Source: Humitalea sp038323655
GTDB lineage: Bacteria; Pseudomonadota; Alphaproteobacteria; Acetobacterales; Acetobacteraceae
NCBI GenBank assembly: GCA_038323655.1
Contig: JBBQHE010000074.1
Location: forward strand, 1-17,818
Direction: 5' to 3'
Length of the DNA stretch: 17,818 bases
Shown here: piece by piece, positions 7,722 to 16,930 of the stretch
Numbering within the stretch: the first letter of the stretch is position 1
How the letters are laid out: each line of letters starts with the position of its first letter
The notes under the pieces: model-generated
The model's input: the letters and a program-made list of their open reading frames with translations, nothing else
Databases searched by the model: none
Told to the model about the DNA's origin: nothing
Position numbers and translations under genes: made by a program

Positions 7722-8860
7722 CGCGCATCGCCGAGGTCGGTTTTCTTGGCGTTGCGGTCACGCCGAAAACCAACTGGTCCTTCCTGCGGGTGTCAGACAG
7801 CGACGGCCGCGTCGGCTGGGGCGAATGCACCCTGGCGGGCCAGGAGGCGCTGCTGGCGGCCGAGGTCGCGCGCGTTGCGCCACGCCTGTCCGGGGAGCCG
7901 GTCGGTGCGCGCAACCGCCTCTGCCGTATCCTGCCCCATGCGCCCGGCGGGCTCGTGGCCCATGCGGTGACCTCCGCACTGGAACAGGCCCTTTGGGACC
8001 TGACGGGCCAGGCCAGCGGCCAGCCGATCCATGCGCTGCTGGGCGGGCACTTGCGCGACCCTATCCCGCTCTATGCCAACATCAATCGCGGTGTCGCGGA
8101 ACGTACGCCGCAGGCCTTTGCCCGCGCCGCCAGCGCCGCCTGCCAGGCGGGGTTCCGCGGCGTGAAGCTGGCGCCCTTCGACCCGCTGGTGTGGGAGGAG
8201 CCCGACCCCGCCGCCTATGCCGAGGGGCTGGCCCGCATCGCTGCCGTGCGGGAGGCCATCGGCCCCGATGTGGCGCTGATGGTCGATTGCCATTGGCGCT
8301 TCAGCCCGGGTGGAGCCGCCGGGCTGATCCGCGATGTGGCGCCGCAGAACCTGTTCTGGCTGGAATGCCCGGTGGCCGAGACCAACCACGCCGCTCTTCG
8401 CCGCCTGCGCGGCATGGCCAACGACCGCGGCATGCGCCTGGCCGGGGCGGAGACGCTGGCGGGCCTCGGCGCCTATGCCGCTGTGCTCGCCGCCGGCTGC
8501 TACGACGTGCTGATGCCCGACATCAAATACGCCGGTGGGCATGAGGAGATCCGCCGCATCGCGGCCCTGGCCCTGACCGAAGGGGTCGAGATCGCGCCGC
8601 ACAACCCGACCGGGCCGGTCTGCCACGCGCAGTCGCTCCATCTCTGCGCCACCATTCCGAACCTGCTGCCGCTGGAGGTGCAGTTCGGCGAGACCGAAGC
8701 CTTCTTCACTCTGGCACCCGGCCACGATCTCGGTTTTTCCGACGGTGCCGGCCGCTTGCCGATGCAGCCGGGCCTTGGCGTGTCGCTGGACGAGGCCTGG
8801 GCCAGCCAGAACCCTTGGGTCGCGCAGCCACGAGCCTGGCTGGACCCGCGGCTGGGTTAG
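7718..8860 (+). CDS. Enolase-superfamily enzyme, mandelate racemase/muconate lactonizing type (dehydratase-like)
   Basis: 380 aa. Family members use Mg to stabilise an enediolate made by abstracting a proton next to a carboxylate. The capping domain (about 1-125) contains VGWGECT and ALWDLTGQASG. Barrel residues visible are K150 (GVKLAPF), D190 and H192 (MVDCHWRF), E216 (WLECPV), E245 (GAETLAG), D268 and K270 (MPDIKYAGG), H295 (IAPHNPTGP) and E320 (LEVQFGE). The D-x-H strand plus the PHNP strand resemble galactonate dehydratase rather than muconate cycloisomerase, suggesting a hydroxy- or sugar-acid dehydratase (inference). The ATG overlaps the Bug gene's stop. It is the last gene of the operon and converges on the glycosyltransferase gene with 6 bp between stops. 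Confidence 0.9.
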   Translation: MTRIAEVGFLGVAVTPKTNWSFLRVSDSDGRVGWGECTLAGQEALLAAEVARVAPRLSGEPVGARNRLCRILPHAPGGLVAHAVTSALEQALWDLTGQASGQPIHALLGGHLRDPIPLYANINRGVAERTPQAFARAASAACQAGFRGVKLAPFDPLVWEEPDPAAYAEGLARIAAVREAIGPDVALMVDCHWRFSPGGAAGLIRDVAPQNLFWLECPVAETNHAALRRLRGMANDRGMRLAGAETLAGLGAYAAVLAAGCYDVLMPDIKYAGGHEEIRRIAALALTEGVEIAPHNPTGPVCHAQSLHLCATIPNLLPLEVQFGETEAFFTLAPGHDLGFSDGAGRLPMQPGLGVSLDEAWASQNPWVAQPRAWLDPRLG

Positions 8861-8870
8861 CGCAGGCTAA
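8857..8870. terminator. Small hairpin containing both convergent stop codons
   Basis: TTAGC-gcag-GCTAA is a perfect 5-bp inverted repeat spanning the 6-bp gap between two convergent genes. The left arm contains the TAG of the enolase-superfamily gene and the right arm contains the TAG of the glycosyltransferase gene. It is too weak and lacks T-runs for a classical terminator; it may be chance or a minor bidirectional element. Confidence 0.25.
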
Positions 8871-9889
8871 TGTATCGGCAGCAGCGCCGCGCGGAAACGC
8901 TGCGCGCAGGCGGCCCATGAGAAAGCCTCGGCATGGGTCCGGCACAGGCTGCGGTCCACTGCCAGCGCGTCCAGGCAGGCCGCCCGCAGGTCTGCATTCA
9001 GCGCGCCCACCGGGGCATCGCCGATCACGTCGATCGGGCCGGTCACCGGATAGGCCGCGACCGGCGTGCCCGCCGCCAGGGCCTCAAGCAACACAAGCCC
9101 GAAGGTGTCGGTGCGGCTCGGAAAGACGAAGACGTCGGCATGGGCATAGGATGCTGCCAGCACGCCGTTGTCGCGGTAGCCGGTGAAGACGGCATTCGGA
9201 AACTGCGCCTGCAGCGCCGCGCGCTGTGGCCCGTCACCGACCACGACCTTGGTCCCCGGCAGGTCGAGCGCGAGGAAAGCCTGGATGTTCTTCTCCACCG
9301 CGACCCGGCCGGCATAAAGGAAGATCGGCCGCGGAATGTCCGGATAGGGATCTGTCCCGCCCGGCTTGAAACGGTCCAGATCGACCCCGCGGGACCAGGC
9401 GACCAGGTTGGTGAAGCCATGGCCTTCGAGCGTGATCGCGAGCGACCGGGTCGCGACGAAAACCCCCTCGCCCGCGCCGTGGAACCGCCGCATCACGGCC
9501 CAGGACCAGGCGCGCGGAATGCGCGTGCGCGCGTGCAGATAGTCAGGGAACATGGTGTGGAATGACGTGGTGAAACGCATGCCCCGCGCCAGGCACAGCG
9601 ATCGTGCCGCCCAACCCAGAGGCCCCTCGGTCGCGATATGCACCACCGCGGGCGCGAACGCGTCGATGAGCTTCGCCAGGCGCCGTTTCGGCGCGATCGC
9701 CAGGCGGATTTCCTTGTAGCCAGGCATGGGGATGGAGCGGAACCGATCCGGTCCGATGACCTCCACCGTATCGCCGCCGGCGCGCAGTTCCGCCGTCACC
9801 ATCTCCAGCGTACGGACCACGCCGTTCACCTGCGGACGCCAGGCGTCGGAGACGATCAGCAGGCGCTGCGGCGGTGGCGCCAGGATCAT
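8867..9889 (-). CDS. GT4-family glycosyltransferase (glycolipid/mannosyltransferase-like)
   Basis: 340 aa, GT-B fold. The N-terminal acceptor domain opens with LLIVSDAWRPQVNGVVRTL, a signature of alphaproteobacterial GT4 enzymes. The C-terminal nucleotide-sugar domain has FLYAGRVAVEKN and SRTDTFGLVLLEALAAGTP, where the usual E-x7-E motif appears as D-x7-E, a known variant in this branch. Related alphaproteobacterial enzymes transfer glucose or glucuronic acid to diacylglycerol; applying that here is inference. No signal peptide or membrane helix is evident, so it is probably a peripheral inner-membrane protein. Its ATG overlaps the stop of the metallophosphoesterase gene (ATGA), giving a two-gene operon. 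A mannosyltransferase acting on another lipid is an alternative. Confidence 0.9.
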   Translation of the reverse strand: MILAPPPQRLLIVSDAWRPQVNGVVRTLEMVTAELRAGGDTVEVIGPDRFRSIPMPGYKEIRLAIAPKRRLAKLIDAFAPAVVHIATEGPLGWAARSLCLARGMRFTTSFHTMFPDYLHARTRIPRAWSWAVMRRFHGAGEGVFVATRSLAITLEGHGFTNLVAWSRGVDLDRFKPGGTDPYPDIPRPIFLYAGRVAVEKNIQAFLALDLPGTKVVVGDGPQRAALQAQFPNAVFTGYRDNGVLAASYAHADVFVFPSRTDTFGLVLLEALAAGTPVAAYPVTGPIDVIGDAPVGALNADLRAACLDALAVDRSLCRTHAEAFSWAACAQRFRAALLPIH

Positions 9890-10680
9890 GCCGGGTCGCG
9901 AACCGGTTCGCGCCAGAACGACAGGCGATTTTCCTGCGCCCAGTCGACCAGTTCGAAGCGCCCGTCGAAGTGTTCGACCAGCGCCGTGCAGGATTCCACC
10001 CAGTCGCCGTCGTTCATGTACATCAGGCCCGCGACCTCGCGCATTTCAGCGTGATGGATGTGGCCGCAGATCACGCCGTCCAGGCTGCGGCGCCGGGCTT
10101 CGCCGGCCAAGGCCGTCTCGAACCGGTCGATCGCCTTCACCGCGCCCTTCACCTGGCGCTTCAGCCATTGAGACAGCGACCAATAGGGGTAGCCGAGGCG
10201 GCGCCGCAGCGCGTTGAACCAGCGATTGGTCCAGAGCGCCCAGTCGTAGGCCCAGTCGCCCAATAGCGCGAGGAACTTGGCGTAGCGGATGACGCCGTCG
10301 AACTGGTCGCCGTGGATCACGAGGTAGCGGCGGCCGTCGGCGGCAACATGCACCGCTTCGTCCTGCAGCTTGATGCCGGCGAACTCATGCCCCAGCCAGG
10401 CGCGAAACACCTCGTCATGGTTGCCGGGGATGTAGCGGACATCGGTGCCATGCCGCGACATGCGCAGCACGAGGCGAATGACCTCGTCATGATCGCTGTC
10501 CCAGTACCATGACTTCTTCAGCCGCCAGCCATCGACGATATCACCGACAAGATAGAGCTTTTCGCAATCCGCTTGCTTCAGGAAGGCCGCCAGGAAATCG
10601 GCACGGCAGCCGCGCGTGCCGAGGTGAACATCGGAGATGAAGATGCTGCGGTAGCGGCGCCTGGTCTCGGTCCGGTGCAT
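9886..10680 (-). CDS. LpxH-like UDP-2,3-diacylglucosamine diphosphatase family metallophosphoesterase
   Basis: 264 aa. Calcineurin-like phosphoesterase with all signature blocks: FISDVHLG (D17, H19), GDIVDGW (D47), GNHDE (N87, H88), HGDQFD (H123) and CGHIHHAE (H207, H209), which bind two metals. It ends with a YMNDGDWVESC segment shared by the LpxH-like group. LpxH cleaves UDP-2,3-diacylglucosamine in lipid A synthesis. Many alphaproteobacteria use LpxI for that step and keep this paralogue beside a glycosyltransferase gene, so a role on another nucleotide- or phospho-lipid is plausible (inference). It is the first gene of the pair with the GT4 gene and is divergent from the lipid kinase. The Arg-rich N-terminus (RRRYR) suits membrane contact. 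Confidence 0.88.
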   Translation of the reverse strand: MHRTETRRRYRSIFISDVHLGTRGCRADFLAAFLKQADCEKLYLVGDIVDGWRLKKSWYWDSDHDEVIRLVLRMSRHGTDVRYIPGNHDEVFRAWLGHEFAGIKLQDEAVHVAADGRRYLVIHGDQFDGVIRYAKFLALLGDWAYDWALWTNRWFNALRRRLGYPYWSLSQWLKRQVKGAVKAIDRFETALAGEARRRSLDGVICGHIHHAEMREVAGLMYMNDGDWVESCTALVEHFDGRFELVDWAQENRLSFWREPVRDPA

Positions 10681-10782
10681 ATCGTCGATCGCTCCGCCTC
10701 GCCCGCTTCACGACTGCCCCGGGCCATCGGGGGAACGTTCGAGTCGCGGACGCGTTGCCGTCAGGCGGGGCGTAACGCGATG

Positions 10783-10810
10783 TTGCTGCCTGCGGCGTGA
10801 ATCCTATGTG
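10783..10810 (+). promoter_or_regulatory. Weak candidate promoter for the lipid kinase gene
   Basis: TTGCTG (10783-10788) and TATGTG (10805-10810) are separated by 16 bp in the 214-bp divergent gap. If used, transcription would start near 10817, inside the longer reading frame that begins with GTG 10808, which favours the ATG at 10895. Both hexamers are poor matches to consensus. Confidence 0.2.
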
Positions 10811-10894
10811 AAAGCGGATTTTCCTGTTGTGTCACAGCAAAGACGCCGGATCGTCGCGCGGCCGTCATGTCACGGGCGCTATCGCCGCCGGCAG

Positions 10895-11755
10895 ATGCTG
10901 ATCGTGTTCAATCCCGCAGCCGGGGCGCGCCGACGCCGCCGGCTTGACGAGGCGCTGCGTGCCCTGGCCGTCGCGGGCATCGCGGCGCGCGTGGCGCAGA
11001 CCACGGCGCCGGGTGATGCCATGCGCCTTGCCCGCGACAGCGACGAGCGCGTCGTCGTCGCCGCCGGCGGCGACGGCACCATCGCCGAGGTCGCGGCCGG
11101 GATCGAGGGCAGCGGCCGCACCTTGGGCATCCTGCCGCTCGGCACTGCGAATGTGCTGGCGCAGGAACTCGGGCTGCCGCTGCGCCCGGCGGCCGCGGCA
11201 GGGGTGCTGGCTGCAGGCCGCTGCCTGCCGCTCTGGCCGGGCATTGCGCGCTTCGCCGATGGCCAGGAACGGCTGTTCGTGCAGATGCTCGGTGCAGGCT
11301 TTGATGCCGCCGTGGTCGCCGGGCTGGACCTGCGGCTGAAGGCGCGGATCGGCCGTGCGGCCTATGTCTGGCAGTCCCTGCTGGCGCTGCGCGGCTATGG
11401 CTTTGCTCGCATGACGGTGACGCTGGATGGGCACGACGTGCGCGTCGGAAGCGCCATCGTCACCAAGGGACGGTTGTATGCCGGGCGCTTCCTGCTGGCC
11501 CCGGACGCCCGCCCAGAAGCCCCGGGGTTCCAGGTGGCGTTGTTCCACAAGGCCGGGCCGTGGTCGGCGGCGCTCTATGGCGCGGCTCTGCCGCTTGGTT
11601 TGCTGGGTCGCATGCCTGGCGTGGAATTGCGCGGCGCCTCACGCATCGGCTTCTCGGGCGCGACGGTTCCGGTGCAAGCCGATGGTGATTCGGTGGGCGA
11701 AGTGCCGGTCGGCGTGCGCGACGCGGCGGCCGCGATCGCGGTCCTCGTGCCCTGA
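10895..11755 (+). CDS. Diacylglycerol kinase-family lipid kinase (DagK/YegS-like)
   Basis: 286 aa from ATG 10895. The family phosphorylates diacylglycerol or related lipids with ATP. The start places the first beta strand, LIVFNPAAG, at the N-terminus as in most members; the frame extends upstream to GTG 10808, but the extra residues are Arg-rich and non-conserved. The nucleotide-binding GGDGT is at 58-62 and LPLGTANVLAQEL at about 80-92; the C-terminal beta-sandwich ends with QADGDSVGEVPV. There is no membrane segment, unlike DgkA. It is divergent from the metallophosphoesterase/GT4 pair, which fits a shared role in membrane lipid turnover. The exact lipid substrate is not shown by sequence. 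Confidence 0.88.
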   Translation: MLIVFNPAAGARRRRRLDEALRALAVAGIAARVAQTTAPGDAMRLARDSDERVVVAAGGDGTIAEVAAGIEGSGRTLGILPLGTANVLAQELGLPLRPAAAAGVLAAGRCLPLWPGIARFADGQERLFVQMLGAGFDAAVVAGLDLRLKARIGRAAYVWQSLLALRGYGFARMTVTLDGHDVRVGSAIVTKGRLYAGRFLLAPDARPEAPGFQVALFHKAGPWSAALYGAALPLGLLGRMPGVELRGASRIGFSGATVPVQADGDSVGEVPVGVRDAAAAIAVLVP

Positions 11756-11861
11756 ACCGATCGGCTTCGGCGCAACCTTTGCCCATGACCGCTGGAAAGC
11801 ATGAGCCCGGACGGCGATCGCCCGCTCGGCACCGTGCCGATAGAAGCCAGACTGCCGGGGT

Positions 11862-12170
11862 GTGGCAGGGCGCGGAGCGGCTCCGCGGCCAATCTCCTTT
11901 TCGGCAGGCGCCTTCGACGCGCCACTGGACCACTGGCTCCTGCGTGTGGCGCGCACGACGCTGTACCGGATGATGGAGGCCGAGGGCGGCGTAGCGGCTC
12001 ACATTCAGCGGGCAGGGCTGGCCCTGGTTCACGCGTACATGAGTGACCCGGCGCGCTTTGCTGGTGCGCTGCCGGCGGAAGCCGGTTTGCGTGACCCCAG
12101 CGCCTTCAGTCGAACATTCTAAGCGCAGCGTGACCGCCCCCGAAGCGAAGTACGTAGGTCGGGTCTGGGC
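11862..12170 (+). pseudogene. Remnant of an AraC-family transcriptional regulator (C-terminal HTH domain)
   Basis: In one frame the sequence reads ARTTLYRMMEAEGGVAAHIQ, then ALVHAYMSDPARFAG, then AGLRDPSAFSRTF, followed by TAA at 12120. This matches the two helix-turn-helix units of AraC/XylS regulators, which typically read STLYRLFEAEGGVAAYIQ and GFRDPSAFSRAF. After the TAA the same frame continues AQRDRPRSEVRRSGLG, which matches the usual family ending (…SPSEVRRAG). The stop therefore interrupts a formerly coding frame. The spacing between the two helices also looks a few residues short. Upstream of about 11930 I see no clear N-terminal domain, so the gene has lost most of its 5' part. A dead gene is more likely than a short functional protein. 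Confidence 0.72.
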
Positions 12171-12301
12171 GTAAACCACTTGGCGCGGTCGATCACTGCG
12201 GCAGCCACACACGTCCAGGCAGCAGCTCTCGCGCCCCCTCCTGGTCAGCCATAGGCGCCGAACACGGGCTGAGCGGGCGGGCGCAGGCCTCAAGCTTGCG
12301 A

Positions 12302-12330
12302 TGACCCGGGCGGCTGGAACGGCGGGGTCA
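12302..12330 (-). terminator. Possible weak hairpin downstream of tRNA-Lys
   Basis: TGACCC and GGGTCA (6-bp stem, 17-nt loop) lie 18 nt past the encoded CCA end of tRNA-Lys. There is no T-run, so intrinsic termination is doubtful; it may only mark a processing or Rho-dependent end. Confidence 0.2.
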
Positions 12331-12347
12331 GTAATGAGGGACGAAAC

Positions 12348-12423
12348 TGGTGTGCCCGGTGGGACTCGAACCCACGGCCCCATGATTAAAAGTCACGTGC
12401 TCTACCGGCTGAGCTACGGGCAC
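12348..12423 (-). tRNA. tRNA-Lys (anticodon UUU)
   Basis: Reading the minus strand, the 5' arm GTGCCCG pairs perfectly with CGGGCAC, followed by discriminator A and an encoded CCA (76 nt in all). The D arm GCTCAGCCGGTAGAGC, the T arm GTGGGTTCGAGTCCCAC and the anticodon loop CTTTTAA (anticodon TTT, flanked by T33 and A37) are all present; the anticodon stem is CGTGA/TCATG with one G-U pair. It lies just behind the terminator of the cyclophilin operon, on the same strand. Confidence 0.97.
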
Positions 12424-12437
12424 ATCGCGTCGATCAT

Positions 12438-12467
12438 GGAAAAGCGCGCCCGGGGCCGGTTCGTCAA
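12438..12467 (-). promoter_or_regulatory. Candidate tRNA-Lys promoter overlapping the upstream terminator
   Basis: On the minus strand TTGACG (12467-12462) matches a -35 box at 5 of 6 positions and sits in the terminator loop. A -10 at the normal 17-18 bp spacing would fall on CTTTTC or TTTTCC, a poor match. The implied start near 12432 would leave a leader of about 9 nt before the tRNA 5' end, which is a normal distance. Support is positional plus the -35 only. Confidence 0.3.
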
Positions 12468-12476
12468 CCCCGGGCG
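12440..12476 (-). terminator. Intrinsic terminator of the ssb-gyrA-coaD-cyclophilin operon
   Basis: On the minus strand CGCCCGGGG and CCCCGGGCG form a perfect 9-bp GC stem with a 12-nt loop, followed after CGC by TTTT. It begins 8 nt after the cyclophilin stop codon. This is the clearest Rho-independent terminator in the window and separates the operon from tRNA-Lys. Confidence 0.8.
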
Positions 12477-12484
12477 ATTCAGTT

Positions 12485-13060
12485 TCAGGCCGGAACGTCG
12501 GCCGCGACACGCATGCGGATCAGACGGTCGGCCGGGGCTGGCACTGTGCCGCCGCCGCCCACGCCGCGCTTGATCTTGTCCACCACATCCATCCCGGACA
12601 CGACCTGGCCCCAGATCGTGTACTGCCCGTCCAGCGACGGCGCCGGCGCGAACATGATGAAGAACTGGCTGTTCGCGGTGTTGGGGTCGTTGGTGCGGGC
12701 CGCACCCACCGTGCCGCGCAGAAAACGCGCACGCGCCGGCGGGCTGAATTCCGCCGAGATGTTCGGCAGCGGCGACCCGCCCGTCCCCGTGCCGGTCGGA
12801 TCGCCGCCCTGGGCCATGAAGCCCTCGATCACGCGGTGGAAGGGCGTGTTGTCGTAGAAGCCCTGGCGGGCAAGGGTCTTGATCTGCTCGACATGCTTCG
12901 GCGCCAGGTCGGGCCGCAGGCGAATGACGACGCGGCCGTCCTTCAGTTCCAGATACAGCGTGTTTTCGAGGTCGGGCGTGCCCTGGGCCTCGGCGGTCTC
13001 ATCGGTCATCAGCGTTCCCATGGTGGCAAGAGTGGTGGCGATCAGGGTGCGTTTGTGCAT
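12485..13060 (-). CDS. Cyclophilin-type peptidyl-prolyl cis-trans isomerase, probably exported
   Basis: 191 aa. Cyclophilins speed proline isomerisation during folding. Conserved active-site blocks are TPFHRVIEGFMAQGGDPTG (catalytic Arg in FHRV), ANSQFFIMFAPAPSLDGQYT and IWGQVVSGMDVVDKI. The first 26 residues (MHKRTLIATTLATMGTLM, then an AEA|Q site) look like a modest Sec signal, so a periplasmic location is likely. The ATG at 13060 has a good AGGGAG ribosome-binding site, which supports this start over Met18, where a cytoplasmic version would begin. It starts 3 nt after the coaD stop, is the last gene of the operon and is followed directly by a strong terminator. Confidence 0.93.
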   Translation of the reverse strand: MHKRTLIATTLATMGTLMTDETAEAQGTPDLENTLYLELKDGRVVIRLRPDLAPKHVEQIKTLARQGFYDNTPFHRVIEGFMAQGGDPTGTGTGGSPLPNISAEFSPPARARFLRGTVGAARTNDPNTANSQFFIMFAPAPSLDGQYTIWGQVVSGMDVVDKIKRGVGGGGTVPAPADRLIRMRVAADVPA

Positions 13061-13063
13061 CGT

Positions 13064-13592
13064 TCAGGCTCCCTGCGGAGGGGTTGGGGCGCGCACGCGC
13101 GCCAGGGTGCGTTCCAGCGTCAGCGCCGGCACGAAACTCGTGATGTCGCCGCCGAGTTGCGCGATTTCCTTGACGAAGCGTGAAGAGATGAACTGGTTCG
13201 TCTCACTCGCCATCAGGAACACGGTCTCGATCGCGGGGTCCAGGCGGTGGTTCATTCCAGCCATCTGGAATTCATAGTCGAAGTCGGACACCGCACGCAG
13301 GCCGCGCACGATCATCGCAGCCCCAACCTCGCGCGCAAAGGCGATCAGCAGCCCTTGGAACGGCAGCACATCGACCCGACAGCCGGTGCGGGCGGCGATG
13401 GGGGCTGTCTCGGCCCGCACCAGTTCAACGCGCTCTTCCAGCGGGAACAGCGGCCCCTTGCCAGTGTTGATCGACACGCCGACGACCAGGCGGTCGCAAA
13501 GCATCGCGGCCCGACCGATCACGTCGATATGCCCGTTGGTCACGGGGTCGAAGGTGCCGGGGTAGAGCCCCGTCCGTTCAATCAGCGCTTTG

Positions 13593-13600
<8 letters not shown>
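13064..13600 (-). CDS. coaD: Phosphopantetheine adenylyltransferase
   Basis: 178 aa. CoaD transfers AMP from ATP to 4'-phosphopantetheine to make dephospho-CoA, the penultimate step of CoA synthesis, in the cytoplasm. The nucleotidyltransferase signature GLYPGTFDPVTNGHIDVI (T/HxGH type) is at about 11-28, IVRGLRAVSDFDYEFQMAGMN at about 97-117, and the ISSRFVKEIA block near residues 138-147. The start is a GTG nested in the end of gyrA, with an 8-nt overlap; a GGAGG ribosome-binding site within the last gyrA codons lies 6 nt upstream and settles the start. Its stop is 3 nt before the cyclophilin ATG. The N-terminus is about 9 residues longer than in E. coli CoaD. Confidence 0.96.
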
Positions 13601-16319
<2,719 letters not shown>

Positions 16320-16333
16320 ATGTCAGGTTCCGC

Positions 16334-16822
16334 TCAGAACGGGATGTCGTCGTCGAGGTCGCTTTTCTTCGCGTCCCAGCCACCGCGCGCCGGGGCCGCG
16401 GCACGGGCCGGGGCGCGTTCGGATGGGGCGCTGCCGCCCTCCTCCTGATAGCCACCGCCGCGACCGCCCCCATCGGCGCGGCCGCCCACCAGGGTCAATT
16501 CGCCGCGGAACTGCCGCAGCACGACCTCGGTCGTGTATTTGTCGGCGCCGGTCGCATCTTGCCATTTGCGGGTCTCGATCTGGCCTTCCAGATAGACCTC
16601 GCTTCCCTTCTTCAAATACTTCTCGGCGATCTCGCCCAGTTTCTCGTTGAAAATGGCAACGGCGTGCCATTCGGTGCGTTCCTGAAATTCGCCGGACTTG
16701 TCCTTCCAGCGTTCCGAGGTCGCAACCCGCAGGTTCACGACCCGGCCACCGTTCTGGAAATTCCGGACCTCCGGGTCCTTCCCGAGCCGGCCGAGGATGA
16801 TCACTTTGTTGACGCCAGCCAT
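16334..16822 (-). CDS. ssb: Single-stranded DNA-binding protein
   Basis: 162 aa. SSB coats single-stranded DNA as a tetramer in replication, recombination and repair. The OB-fold (about 1-112) begins AGVNKVIILGRLGKDPEVR and includes ERTEWHAVAIFNEKLGEIAEKYLKKG. A Gly/Ala/Arg/Pro-rich disordered linker (about 113-153) leads to the acidic tip DDDIPF that recruits repair and replication partners. The ATG has an AGAGG ribosome-binding site; an upstream extension of the frame is not conserved and would run into the promoter region. It is divergent from uvrA, the same arrangement as in E. coli, and heads the operon into gyrA. Confidence 0.97.
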   Translation of the reverse strand: MAGVNKVIILGRLGKDPEVRNFQNGGRVVNLRVATSERWKDKSGEFQERTEWHAVAIFNEKLGEIAEKYLKKGSEVYLEGQIETRKWQDATGADKYTTEVVLRQFRGELTLVGGRADGGGRGGGYQEEGGSAPSERAPARAAAPARGGWDAKKSDLDDDIPF

Positions 16823-16855
16823 CAGCCTCTCCCGTCCCGGGTTTTTGACACCATG

Positions 16856-16885
16856 GTTATAGCCGGAAGTCGCGGCTTCTGCCAG
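16856..16885 (-). promoter_or_regulatory. Candidate ssb promoter
   Basis: On the minus strand CTGGCA (16885-16880, 4/6 match to -35) and TATAAC (16861-16856, good -10) are 18 bp apart. The start would fall near 16849, giving a leader of about 27 nt before the ssb ATG. No better pair is visible in the 137-bp gap. Confidence 0.4.
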
Positions 16886-16930
16886 CCAGCCCCCTTCCGG
16901 CCACCCCGGCCAGGTGGCACACCCTGCCCT

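Larger units (their letters stand above)
11756..12347. other. 592-bp stretch with no intact gene
   Basis: This is the longest non-coding interval of the window. It contains the AraC-family pseudogene (about 11862-12170) and little else recognisable. Short open frames on both strands here show no family motif. No repeats, insertion-sequence ends or integrase remnants are visible. It lies on the 3' side of tRNA-Lys, the side where integrated elements usually sit. Confidence 0.6.

Noticed and set aside
10808..10894. GTG 10808 as the lipid kinase start
   Set aside because: The added 29 residues are Arg-rich and unconserved; the family begins at the LIVFNPAAG strand.
16385..16480. Repetitive G/C-rich tract as a possible repeat element
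   Set aside because: It encodes the low-complexity Gly/Ala/Arg linker of SSB.
16845..16862. TTGACA and TTATAG as a plus-strand promoter
   Set aside because: The hexamers are only 6 bp apart, far from the 16-18 bp needed.
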